This document shows, piece by piece, positions 14,828 to 20,792 of a stretch of 20,792 bases of DNA. The stretch lies in the NCBI GenBank assembly GCA_017998575.1, contig JAGOCV010000036.1:1-20792 (forward strand), in the 5' to 3' direction. The translations under genes and the position numbers were made by a program. The stretch's first letter is position 1. Every line of letters starts with the position of its first letter. The notes under the pieces were generated by a model. The model had not been told where the DNA came from and did not search any database. It saw only the letters and a program-made list of their open reading frames with translations. This DNA is from Burkholderiaceae bacterium (GTDB taxonomy: Bacteria; Pseudomonadota; Gammaproteobacteria; Burkholderiales; Burkholderiaceae).

Positions 14828-15730
14828 ATGCCCACCCTCAACACCCGCCCCTACGAATCCACTCCCGCACGCCGCGTGGCCTTCCTCGGTCTGGGCGTGA
14901 TGGGCCTGCCGATGGCCGGCCACCTTGCACGCGCCGGCCACACCGTCACTGTCTACAACCGCACGCCGGCCAAGGCCCAGGCGTGGCAGGCCGAGTTCGG
15001 CGGTCGCAGCGCACCCACGCCGGGCGAAGCCGCAGCCGACGCCGACTTCGTGTTCTGCTGCGTGGGCAACGACGACGACCTGCGCGGTGTGGTCCTCGGT
15101 GAGGACGGCGCCTTCGCCGGCATGAAGCCCGGCGCCGTGTTCGTCGACCACACCACCGCCTCGGCCGACGTCGCGCGCGAGCTGTATGCCACGGCGCGCG
15201 CCGGCGGCCTGCAGTTCGTCGATGCGCCCGTCTCGGGCGGCCAGGCGGGCGCGCAGAATGGCGCGCTCACCGTCATGTGCGGCGGCGACGCCGAAGCCTT
15301 CGACGCCGCGCGCCCGGTCGCGCTGGCGTTCTCGCGCGCCTTCACGCGCATGGGCGAGAGCGGCGCGGGCCAACTCACCAAGATGGTCAACCAGATCTGC
15401 ATCGCCGGCCTGGTGCAGGGTCTGTCGGAGGCCATTGCCTTCGGCCAGCGCGCCGGGCTGGACATTCCTGCGGTGCTCGACGTGATCGGCAAGGGCGCGG
15501 CCCAGAGCTGGCAGCTGGACAACCGCGGCAAGACCATGGCCGAGGGCAAGTTCGATTTCGGCTTCGCCGTGGACTGGATGCGCAAGGACCTGGGCCTGGT
15601 GCTCGACGAGGCCAAGCGCAACGGCGCGCGCCTGCCGGTGACGGCACTGGTGGACCAGTTCTACGCCGACGTGCAGCAGGCTGGCGGCAACCGCTTCGAC
15701 ACGTCCAGCCTGATCACCCGGCTGAAGTGA
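14828..15730 (+). CDS. NAD(P)-dependent oxidoreductase, 3-hydroxyisobutyrate dehydrogenase family
   Basis: A 300-residue beta-hydroxyacid dehydrogenase. The Rossmann nucleotide loop FLGLGVMGLPMAGHL covers residues 19-33, with NRT (44-46) after the second beta strand suggesting preference for NADP. The substrate signature DAPVSGGQAGAQNG is at 132-145 and the catalytic lysine is K185 in AGQLTKMVNQ. The family includes 3-hydroxyisobutyrate, tartronate semialdehyde and glyoxylate/succinic-semialdehyde reductases; the exact substrate cannot be read. If it were a tartronate semialdehyde or glyoxylate reductase it could relate metabolically to the glcD gene, but that gene lies far away. ATG 14828 lacks a strong ribosome site. 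The transcript ends at a strong bidirectional terminator. Confidence 0.9.
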   Translation: MPTLNTRPYESTPARRVAFLGLGVMGLPMAGHLARAGHTVTVYNRTPAKAQAWQAEFGGRSAPTPGEAAADADFVFCCVGNDDDLRGVVLGEDGAFAGMKPGAVFVDHTTASADVARELYATARAGGLQFVDAPVSGGQAGAQNGALTVMCGGDAEAFDAARPVALAFSRAFTRMGESGAGQLTKMVNQICIAGLVQGLSEAIAFGQRAGLDIPAVLDVIGKGAAQSWQLDNRGKTMAEGKFDFGFAVDWMRKDLGLVLDEAKRNGARLPVTALVDQFYADVQQAGGNRFDTSSLITRLK

Positions 15731-15748
15731 ACGGCGACCGGCGCCAGC

Positions 15749-15782
15749 ATGCAAAAGGCCCGCAGTTGCGGGCCTTTTGCAT
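15749..15782. terminator. Bidirectional intrinsic terminator
   Basis: A perfect 16-bp stem (ATGCAAAAGGCCCGCA at 15749-15764 and its complement at 15767-15782) around GT. The CCTTTTG arm gives a short T-run on each strand, so it can end both the plus-strand dehydrogenase transcript and the minus-strand dolP transcript, whose stop codons lie 18 and 23 bp away. Confidence 0.85.
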
Positions 15783-15805
15783 GGGCAAGGCGACGTTGCG
15801 CAGGC

Positions 15806-16459
15806 TCAGTTGCGCGGCGACGGGTTCGCGTTGTTGCTGGCGGCCGGCGCCTGCATCTGACGCAGTTCGTCCTCGCTGATGATCTCCAGCACGCGCACCA
15901 CACGCTGCACGCCCGAGATGCCGCGGACGATCTCGGTGGCGCGGTTGGCCTCGCGCTGCGTGACGCGTCCCATCAGGTAGGTGACACCACGGGCGGTGGT
16001 GACGTTGAACGAGTTGGCGAAGATGTCCTTGGAATCCACCAGCGAGGCCTTGACGCGGCCGGTGATCAGCGCATCGTTGGAGCGCTGGCTGAGCGACGAC
16101 GGCGCCATCACGCCGAGTTCGTTGACCACGGAGCGCACGTTCTGCACCCGCGAGACCAGCTGCTCGACCTGGCGCTTGACCTCCTCCGAGGGCACTTCGC
16201 CGGTCAGCAGGACCTGACGGTTGAAGCTGGTCGGGTTGACGTTGACCTGGGTGCCGAAGTTCTCGCGCATGGCGGCATTGGCGCGCAGCTCGATGCCCTG
16301 GTCTTCCAGCTGGGTGCCCGAAGTACGCCGATCGGTGGCCACCATGCCGGTGACCACCGCGCCGCCCACCACCAGGGGGGCGCAGGCGCTGAGCGCCGCG
16401 GCAAGGGTGCCGGCCGCCAGGGCGACAGCGGTGAAGCGGGCGAAGGGTCGAATGGTCAT
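15806..16459 (-). CDS. dolP: BON-domain outer-membrane lipoprotein DolP
   Basis: A 217-residue lipoprotein. The signal peptide ends in the lipobox LSAC with the lipidated C26. Two BON domains follow at about 50-118 and 128-195, the arrangement of E. coli DolP (YraP), an outer-membrane protein that binds anionic lipid and supports envelope integrity and BAM function. The sequence after C26, APLVVGGAVVTGMVATDRRT, is strongly typical. The C-terminal tail (QMQAPAASNNANPSPRN) is a low-complexity extension. ATG 16459 overlaps the stop of the upstream SIS gene as ATGA, indicating coupling. The yraN, diaA, dolP order matches the E. coli yraN-diaA-dolP locus. The residue after C26 is A, consistent with outer-membrane sorting. 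Confidence 0.92.
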   Translation of the reverse strand: MTIRPFARFTAVALAAGTLAAALSACAPLVVGGAVVTGMVATDRRTSGTQLEDQGIELRANAAMRENFGTQVNVNPTSFNRQVLLTGEVPSEEVKRQVEQLVSRVQNVRSVVNELGVMAPSSLSQRSNDALITGRVKASLVDSKDIFANSFNVTTARGVTYLMGRVTQREANRATEIVRGISGVQRVVRVLEIISEDELRQMQAPAASNNANPSPRN

Positions 16460-17055
16460 GTGGAAGCTTCCTGTTCTCCGAGTAACTGGTTGTCGACACC
16501 CTCGACCATGCAGTGCAGCGCGAGCTGATGCACTTCGAGGATGCGCGCGGAACGCTCGTGCGGCACGCTGATGTGGATGTCGGTCTCGCGCAGCAGGCGG
16601 CCCGCCTGGCCACCGCCGCGTCCCGTGAGCGCGAGCACGGTCATGTCCCGCTCGTGCGCTGCTTCGATGGCCGCCACCACGTTGGGCGAATTGCCGCCGG
16701 TGGTCACGGCCAGCAGCACGTCGCCGGCCTGGCCGAGTGCGCTCACCTGCCGTGCGAATCCGGCACTGAAGTCATAGTTCCCCGAAATGGCGGTCAACAA
16801 CGTGCTGTCGGCAGACAGCGCCAGCGCGCCCAGGCCGGGCCGCTCGCGCTCGAACCGGCCGACGAAGGCCGCGACGAACGCCTGCGCGACCGCACCGGCC
16901 GGCCCATTGCCGCAGGCCAGCACCTTGCCGCCGCTGGTTACACAGCTCAGCAAGGCCTGCACGGCGGCGGCGATGGGTTTGCTCAGGAGGGGGCCGACCT
17001 GGTATTTGAGGTCGGCACTGTCGATGAATTGCTGCTCGATGCTTTGCTCTAGCAT
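16456..17055 (-). CDS. diaA: DiaA-like SIS-domain protein
   Basis: A 199-residue phosphosugar-isomerase-fold protein of the DiaA/GmhA group, close to E. coli DiaA in length. DiaA binds DnaA as a tetramer and promotes timely replication initiation; GmhA makes heptose phosphate. The sequence AFVGRFERERPGLGALALSA, then LLTAISGNY, GDVLLAVTTGGNSPNVV and the HERSARILEVHQLALHCMVE end match DiaA best, as does the neighbourhood. The first sugar-phosphate loop reads CGNGPAGAVAQ (48-58) instead of the usual GNGTSAANAQ, so the serine is replaced by A53. This supports a binding rather than a catalytic role. ATG 17055 gives the conserved MLEQSIEQQF opening. A frame continues 17 codons upstream without support. 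Confidence 0.87.
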   Translation of the reverse strand: MLEQSIEQQFIDSADLKYQVGPLLSKPIAAAVQALLSCVTSGGKVLACGNGPAGAVAQAFVAAFVGRFERERPGLGALALSADSTLLTAISGNYDFSAGFARQVSALGQAGDVLLAVTTGGNSPNVVAAIEAAHERDMTVLALTGRGGGQAGRLLRETDIHISVPHERSARILEVHQLALHCMVEGVDNQLLGEQEAST

Positions 17056-17130
17056 GGCCGGCGATGATACCGTGGGCCCACGGCAACCGGATGCTGCATA
17101 CGTCACAAGCTGCAGCAGCGGCGTCCGCGG

Positions 17131-17517
17131 TCAGCCGGCATCGAACGCGGCGCGCAGCCAGGTCACGCGTCGGTCGTCGGCGGGCTCGACCAGCACCACA
17201 TCGAAGCGGCACGGCGGCTCGTGCCCGAGCCGCAGCAGGAAATGGCGCGCGGCGAACACGATGCGCCGCTGCTTGCCGCCATGAACGCTTGCTGCGGCTC
17301 CGCCGTGCGAGGCCGATGCACGGCGGCGCACCTCGACGAACACCAGCGTGCCGTCGGTCTCGCGCATGACGAGATCGATCTCGCCGCCGCCACGGCCGGG
17401 CGTCCGATAATTGCGCGCAATCAGGCGCAGCCCGGCCCGCTGCAGATGGCTCAGCGCCTCGGCTTCGGCGGCATCGCCGGCCGCCTTCGTATTCTTCAGT
17501 CCCTGCGGGAGCTTCAT
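17131..17517 (-). CDS. yraN: UPF0102 protein YraN
   Basis: A 128-residue YraN-family protein with a predicted restriction-endonuclease-like fold. Conserved GEIDLVM (45-51) and LVFVEVRRR (58-66) supply E46, D48, E62 and R64, the last in place of the usual lysine (VEVKxR). The N-terminal GDAAEAEALSHLQRAGLRLI is the family opening. The molecular role is not established; in E. coli it lies beside diaA and dolP. ATG 17517 shares its base with the TTG start of the divergent rsmI. It is 75 bp upstream of the SIS gene and probably in one transcript. E. coli lpoA, which precedes yraN there, is absent. Confidence 0.9.
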   Translation of the reverse strand: MKLPQGLKNTKAAGDAAEAEALSHLQRAGLRLIARNYRTPGRGGGEIDLVMRETDGTLVFVEVRRRASASHGGAAASVHGGKQRRIVFAARHFLLRLGHEPPCRFDVVLVEPADDRRVTWLRAAFDAG

Positions 17518-17519
17518 TG
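17507..17519. promoter_or_regulatory. Ribosome site deciding the rsmI start; touching divergent starts
   Basis: GGGAG at 17507-17511 lies five bases before TTG 17517, supporting that codon as the rsmI start. The site is inside the first codons of yraN on the other strand, and the two start codons share base 17517, so each promoter must lie within the other gene. Confidence 0.5.
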
Positions 17520-18455
17520 ACCACCACCCTGAACGCCTCTTTTGCCGCTGCGCTGGATGCTTCGCGCCAGGCGGCCGGGCCGCAGCATTATCCGCAGGGC
17601 GCGCTCTACGTGGTGGCCACGCCCATCGGCAACCTGGCCGACATCACGCTGCGCGCGCTGCACGTGCTGTCCCTGGTGGATTGCATCGCCTGCGAAGACA
17701 CGCGCCACACGCAATCGCTGCTGCGCGCCTACGGCATCGAGCGCGCACCGGGCTCCCTGCTCGCGGTGCACCAGCACAACGAGCAGGAGGGTGCCGCGCG
17801 CGTGCTGGAGCGGCTGGCCAGCGGCGAACGCGTGGCTTTCGTCAGCGATGCGGGCACACCCGCCATCAGCGATCCGGGCGCGCGGCTGGTGCAGGCCGCG
17901 CAGGCAGGCGGCCACCGGGTGATGCCGCTGCCGGGTTGCAGCAGCGTCACGACGGCACTCAGCGTGGCGGGCCTGGCCGAAGACGGCCGCTTTGAATTCG
18001 CCGGATTCCTCGATACGCGCGGCGCGGCGCGCGACGCCGCCATCGCGCGCATCGCCGCGCAGCCGCTCGCCGTCGTGCTGCTGGAGGCGCCCCATCGCAT
18101 CGCCGCCCTGGCCCGCGCGCTGGCCACACTGGGCGAACGGCCCGTGACCGTGGCGCGCGAGTTGACCAAGCAGTTCGAAGACATTGCCACCCTGCCCGCG
18201 CACGCCCTGGCCGACTGGCTGACGGGCCCACCATCGCGCGAGCGCGGTGAGTTCGCGCTGGTCGTCCATCCGCGCCCCACGCCTGCGGCAGGCGATGTGC
18301 AAGGCCCGGGCGACGAGGCGTTGCGCGTGCTCAGGCTGCTGCTGGCCGAGCTGCCGATGAAGAGTGCCGTGAAACTGGCGGCCGAGATCACGCGCCAACC
18401 GCGCAACGCGCTCTACGACGCGGCGCTGTCCATGAAGGGAGAAGCCGGCGACTGA
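17517..18455 (+). CDS. rsmI: 16S rRNA (cytidine-1402-2'-O)-methyltransferase RsmI
   Basis: A 312-residue SAM-dependent methyltransferase of the tetrapyrrole-methylase fold; with RsmH it modifies C1402 in the decoding centre of 16S rRNA. Motifs seen are LYVVATPIGNLADIT (30-44), CEDTRHTQSLL (59-69), VSDAGTPAISDPG (109-121) and PLPGCSS (138-143). The C-terminal LLAELPMKSAVKLAAEIT is typical. The start is taken as TTG 17517, because no ATG or GTG lies between it and the conserved domain and GGGAG precedes it. It is divergent from yraN, as rsmI is from the lpoA-yraN group in E. coli. The 3' end is 14 bp from the convergent hydrolase, with GCCGGC at 18444-18449 and 18456-18461 able to pair across the stop codon. 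Confidence 0.95.
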   Translation: MTTTLNASFAAALDASRQAAGPQHYPQGALYVVATPIGNLADITLRALHVLSLVDCIACEDTRHTQSLLRAYGIERAPGSLLAVHQHNEQEGAARVLERLASGERVAFVSDAGTPAISDPGARLVQAAQAGGHRVMPLPGCSSVTTALSVAGLAEDGRFEFAGFLDTRGAARDAAIARIAAQPLAVVLLEAPHRIAALARALATLGERPVTVARELTKQFEDIATLPAHALADWLTGPPSRERGEFALVVHPRPTPAAGDVQGPGDEALRVLRLLLAELPMKSAVKLAAEITRQPRNALYDAALSMKGEAGD

Positions 18456-18469
18456 GCCGGCCGCGCAGT

Positions 18470-19381
18470 TCAAGCCGATGGCTTGCGCGTGCGCAGAACG
18501 AAGTTCTTCAGGTCCGTCACCATCCGCCGGGCCACCATGGCGCGGCGGCGGCGCTCGGCGCGCTTGCGCTGGGCGCGCGGCGTTTCTGCGACGTCTGCGC
18601 CCTTTTGCTGGGCCTTGCGGCGCGCGGCCTCGGCCGCCTGGGCCTCGTTGCGCGCGCCGGTGACCATTTCGCCGACCCAGCCCACCAGGATCGTGCCGTA
18701 GGCATTGCGGAACTCGGGCGTGGAGAGGCTGTGGTCCGCACGCGAGATCACACGGTAAGTCATGGACCTCGCGCGCTCGAAGGCCGTCCGGTAGTTTTCG
18801 ATCACCGGGTGCGGCACCGTCGTGTCGAGTTCGGATTCGACGATCAGCACATCCCCACGGAACGCCGCGCAGGCGCCCAGCGCGCGATTCTCCGAAGGCT
18901 TTACCGTCGTCATGCGATAAGCCGCGACTTCTTCCTTGTTGAGCGAACGCTTGGGCACCAGCCAGTCCTCATCCTTGTAGAGAGCGGGCACACGCAACGC
19001 GAGCCAGCGGACCTTGCGAAGCGTCGTCAGCACCGCGGCAAGGTAGCCGCCGTAACTGCTGCCGATGACGGCCACGTTTGAAGAATCGACGGCGGGGTGG
19101 CTCACCAGCAGGTCGTAGGCCGCCAGGATGTCGGTCAGGTTGTCTTCGCGCGTGACCATCTCGCGCTGCGCCTTGTCTTCGGCATGGCCGCGCAGGTCGA
19201 AGGTGAGGCAGATGCAGCCCAGCGCTGCGATCTCGTGGGCGCGCTCGATGTAGTTCTGCTGGCTGCCGTCCCAGCCATGGATCAGCAGCACGCCCGGCAC
19301 CAGCGTGTCGGGCGCGACGAGGGTTCCGGCGATGCGGCGATCGCCAACGGGGATGTGGACAGTGCTATGACGCGTGGGCAT
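18470..19381 (-). CDS. Alpha/beta hydrolase with basic C-terminal tail
   Basis: A 303-residue serine hydrolase. The oxyanion region is LLIHGWDGS (32-40), the nucleophile elbow is GSSYGG with S109, and the acid and base are probably D186 (ESELDTT) and H217 (RADHSLS). It resembles dienelactone-hydrolase-like or peptidase-S9-like esterases. Substrate is unknown and there is no signal peptide, so it should be cytoplasmic. After the fold ends (about 243), a 60-residue tail rich in Arg, Ala and Lys follows (for example RAQRKRAERRRRAMVARR), unusual for the family. ATG 19381 lies 17 bp inside the end of the DUF3182 gene, so the two are coupled and probably act together. There is no clear terminator in the 14-bp gap to rsmI. 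Confidence 0.85.
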   Translation of the reverse strand: MPTRHSTVHIPVGDRRIAGTLVAPDTLVPGVLLIHGWDGSQQNYIERAHEIAALGCICLTFDLRGHAEDKAQREMVTREDNLTDILAAYDLLVSHPAVDSSNVAVIGSSYGGYLAAVLTTLRKVRWLALRVPALYKDEDWLVPKRSLNKEEVAAYRMTTVKPSENRALGACAAFRGDVLIVESELDTTVPHPVIENYRTAFERARSMTYRVISRADHSLSTPEFRNAYGTILVGWVGEMVTGARNEAQAAEAARRKAQQKGADVAETPRAQRKRAERRRRAMVARRMVTDLKNFVLRTRKPSA

Positions 19382-20558
19382 GCGGCTCGACGAGGGTGTA
19401 CTTGGTCAGCGGCCCGGTGGCCGGGTCATCGCCCTGGAAGTAGACCACGGCACCGGCCGGCAATTCGCAAGGGCCGTGCACTTCGACACAGGCCGCCGTC
19501 ACCAGTTCCCGCTGCGGATCGGAACGGAAAGCCTCCAGCGCGGCGATTTCGGCGCCGGTGGCGCCTCCGGCGCGCCACGACTGCTCCAGCACGCCCGAGC
19601 GCCAGTGGCCGCGCGCATCGATGCCCTGCACCACGTCGTAGTTGATGCGCGAGGCGAAGAAACCGGGAAAGCACGCGATGGCCGCGGCGTCGTACGTCAT
19701 CGCCTGTTCCACGCCCATCCGGACGTCGTCTGCAAGCGGCAGGGCCAGCAGCGCGTTGAAATCCCCGCGCACGACCGTGAGGCGCGACCCGCCATAGGCC
19801 AGCCCGCCCTCGCGGTTGCGGGTGAGGTACTGCTCGCCGTGATAGCTGGCCACCATGCCGGCCACCGTCACCTGGCCCACACTGAGCGTGATGACGTCGG
19901 TGAGGTTTTCTTCCAGCACCACGCCGTCCTGCTCCAGCGCCGCAGACTCATAGCCGGCCAGGCAGGCATCGAGTTCGTCGGCATTGCGCACCACCGTCTG
20001 GCCACGGCCGCCGGTTTCGCGCACGGTCTTCACGCGCACGGGGCCGTCGCCCAGCAGCAGACGGCCGGCCCGCTGCGCGTCGGCCAGCGCGAAAGCGGTG
20101 AACCCCTTCAGCACCGCATCACCCACGCGTTCGGCGAATTCCGTGCCCCACCCTTCGGGCGCCCGCGCGCCTTTTTCGACCAGGGGGTGGGTGATGGCCT
20201 TGGTCGCGACGAAGGCCTGCGGCACCACGCCACCAAACAGGTGGTCGCGGTTGTGGATGCCCAACGCCTGCGCGCGATCCAGCCCCACCAGCGTGTCGCT
20301 GGGCACGTAGTACACCGGCGCATGCAGAGTGGCCAGCGGGTTCTCGACCGAATGGCGCAGCCCCTTGAGTTGCGCGAGGCGACGCACCACCTCCAGCCGC
20401 GTCATCAATTCGTGCTCGCAGGCAAAGCCGCGCATGCCTTCGGTGTAGGGCATGACGATGCCTTGTGGAGGTAGGCTGTCGGACGTTGCGGACGGATCGG
20501 TGGTGCCGAAGTAGATGCCAGAAGCGAAATCAGCGGCGGCAGCGGACAGGGAACTCAT
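19365..20558 (-). CDS. DUF3182 family protein, probable ATP-grasp fold
   Basis: A 397-residue protein that I recognise as DUF3182, a proteobacterial family of unknown function. Its layout looks like an ATP-grasp enzyme: VRVKTVRETGGRGQ (174-187) resembles the nucleotide lysine and Gly-rich loop (K177, GGRG), VVLEEN (213-218) resembles the adenine hinge, and INYDVVQGID plus VLEQSWRAGG (E325, R329, GG) resemble the metal-binding strand and the ExNxRxGG motif, with S327 in place of asparagine. If right, it would join a carboxylate to an amine or thiol using ATP; substrates are unknown. ATG 20558 has GGAG seven bases upstream; an in-frame ATG at 20582 is an alternative. It is coupled to the downstream hydrolase. 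An insertion sequence begins 107 bp upstream. Confidence 0.75.
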   Translation of the reverse strand: MSSLSAAAADFASGIYFGTTDPSATSDSLPPQGIVMPYTEGMRGFACEHELMTRLEVVRRLAQLKGLRHSVENPLATLHAPVYYVPSDTLVGLDRAQALGIHNRDHLFGGVVPQAFVATKAITHPLVEKGARAPEGWGTEFAERVGDAVLKGFTAFALADAQRAGRLLLGDGPVRVKTVRETGGRGQTVVRNADELDACLAGYESAALEQDGVVLEENLTDVITLSVGQVTVAGMVASYHGEQYLTRNREGGLAYGGSRLTVVRGDFNALLALPLADDVRMGVEQAMTYDAAAIACFPGFFASRINYDVVQGIDARGHWRSGVLEQSWRAGGATGAEIAALEAFRSDPQRELVTAACVEVHGPCELPAGAVVYFQGDDPATGPLTKYTLVEPHAHAS

Positions 20559-20665
20559 GACCGGTCTCCGGTGGATGGGCATGAGCCCACTATCCGGAGC
20601 CCGCCTTCGAGTGCCTGCCATCCAGTGCAGGTAACGGGCGTCAGTGCGGGACTACAGCGCGCCAA
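20559..20665 (-). promoter_or_regulatory. Upstream region of the DUF3182 gene
   Basis: This 107-bp gap between the DUF3182 start and the insertion sequence should hold the promoter of the DUF3182/hydrolase pair. GATAGT on the minus strand near 20590 could be a -10, but no convincing -35 is seen. Confidence 0.25.
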
Positions 20666-20792
20666 TGACCTGCCCCCTTCCAGCCGTACCAGCGTAATGG
20701 CAGGGAAGTCCGTCAACTTGGAGAATGACGGACATGAGAAAGAGCAGATTTACCGAGGAGCAGATCATCGGTTTCATCAAGCAGGCCGAGGC
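20666..20792 (+). mobile_element. IS3-family insertion sequence, left end only
   Basis: The element's left boundary is placed at TGACCTGCCCCCTTCC (20666-20681), which looks like a terminal inverted repeat beginning with TG. This precedes the transposase start by 68 bp, typical for the IS3 family. The right end and any target duplication lie outside the window, so the boundary is approximate. Confidence 0.6.
20734..20792 (+). CDS. IS3-family transposase OrfA, N-terminal fragment
   Basis: Only the first 19 codons are in the window: MRKSRFTEEQIIGFIKQAE. This is the characteristic opening of the OrfA helix-turn-helix protein of IS3-family elements, IS407-like subgroup, which binds the terminal repeats and is fused to OrfB by programmed frameshifting. 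GGAG at 20720-20723 is the likely ribosome site. It cannot be judged intact or broken because it runs off the right edge. Family identification is confident despite the short length because the motif is distinctive. Confidence 0.85.
   Translation, partial: MRKSRFTEEQIIGFIKQAE

Noticed and set aside
13456..14844. A 462-codon open frame antisense to pilU
   Set aside because: It is a shadow of pilU with low-complexity composition and no family resemblance.

Overview
The window is GC-rich, mostly about 70% by eye, and packed with genes. Its proteins and gene orders (minor-pilin operon, yggS/pilT/pilU, rsmI/yraN/diaA/dolP, DUF3182) point to a betaproteobacterium of the order Burkholderiales, most likely Comamonadaceae. 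This is a judgement from family resemblance, not from a database search.

Left part (1-2908): the 3' end of purU (formyltetrahydrofolate deformylase), an intergenic hairpin repeat, a LysR-type regulator and a GlcD-like FAD oxidase with no glcE or glcF beside it. Middle-left (2909-10281, minus strand): an orphan OmpR-type response regulator in DNA of visibly lower GC, preceded by a translationally coupled operon fimT-pilV-pilW-pilX-pilY1-pilE. This operon encodes the minor pilins and tip adhesin thought to prime and cap type IV pili. The major pilin, assembly ATPase and secretin genes are not here.

Centre (10282-14827): a DUF3617 secreted protein, yggS (PLP homeostasis, minus strand), then pilT, a cyclic-nucleotide-binding-domain protein and pilU on the plus strand. 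The two retraction ATPases thus flank a possible second-messenger sensor. A second copy of the intergenic repeat follows pilU.

Right part (14828-20792): a 3-hydroxyisobutyrate-dehydrogenase-family enzyme ending at a strong bidirectional terminator; dolP, diaA and yraN on the minus strand, with rsmI divergent from yraN and sharing a base of its start codon; an alpha/beta hydrolase coupled to a DUF3182 protein that I read as a divergent ATP-grasp ligase; and the first 127 bp of an IS3-family insertion sequence running off the window.

There is no CRISPR array, tRNA, rRNA or prophage. The best candidates for undescribed biology are the cNMP-domain protein between pilT and pilU, the DUF3182/hydrolase pair, and the low-GC orphan response regulator with TTGAC-type direct repeats before it and before the pilus operon.
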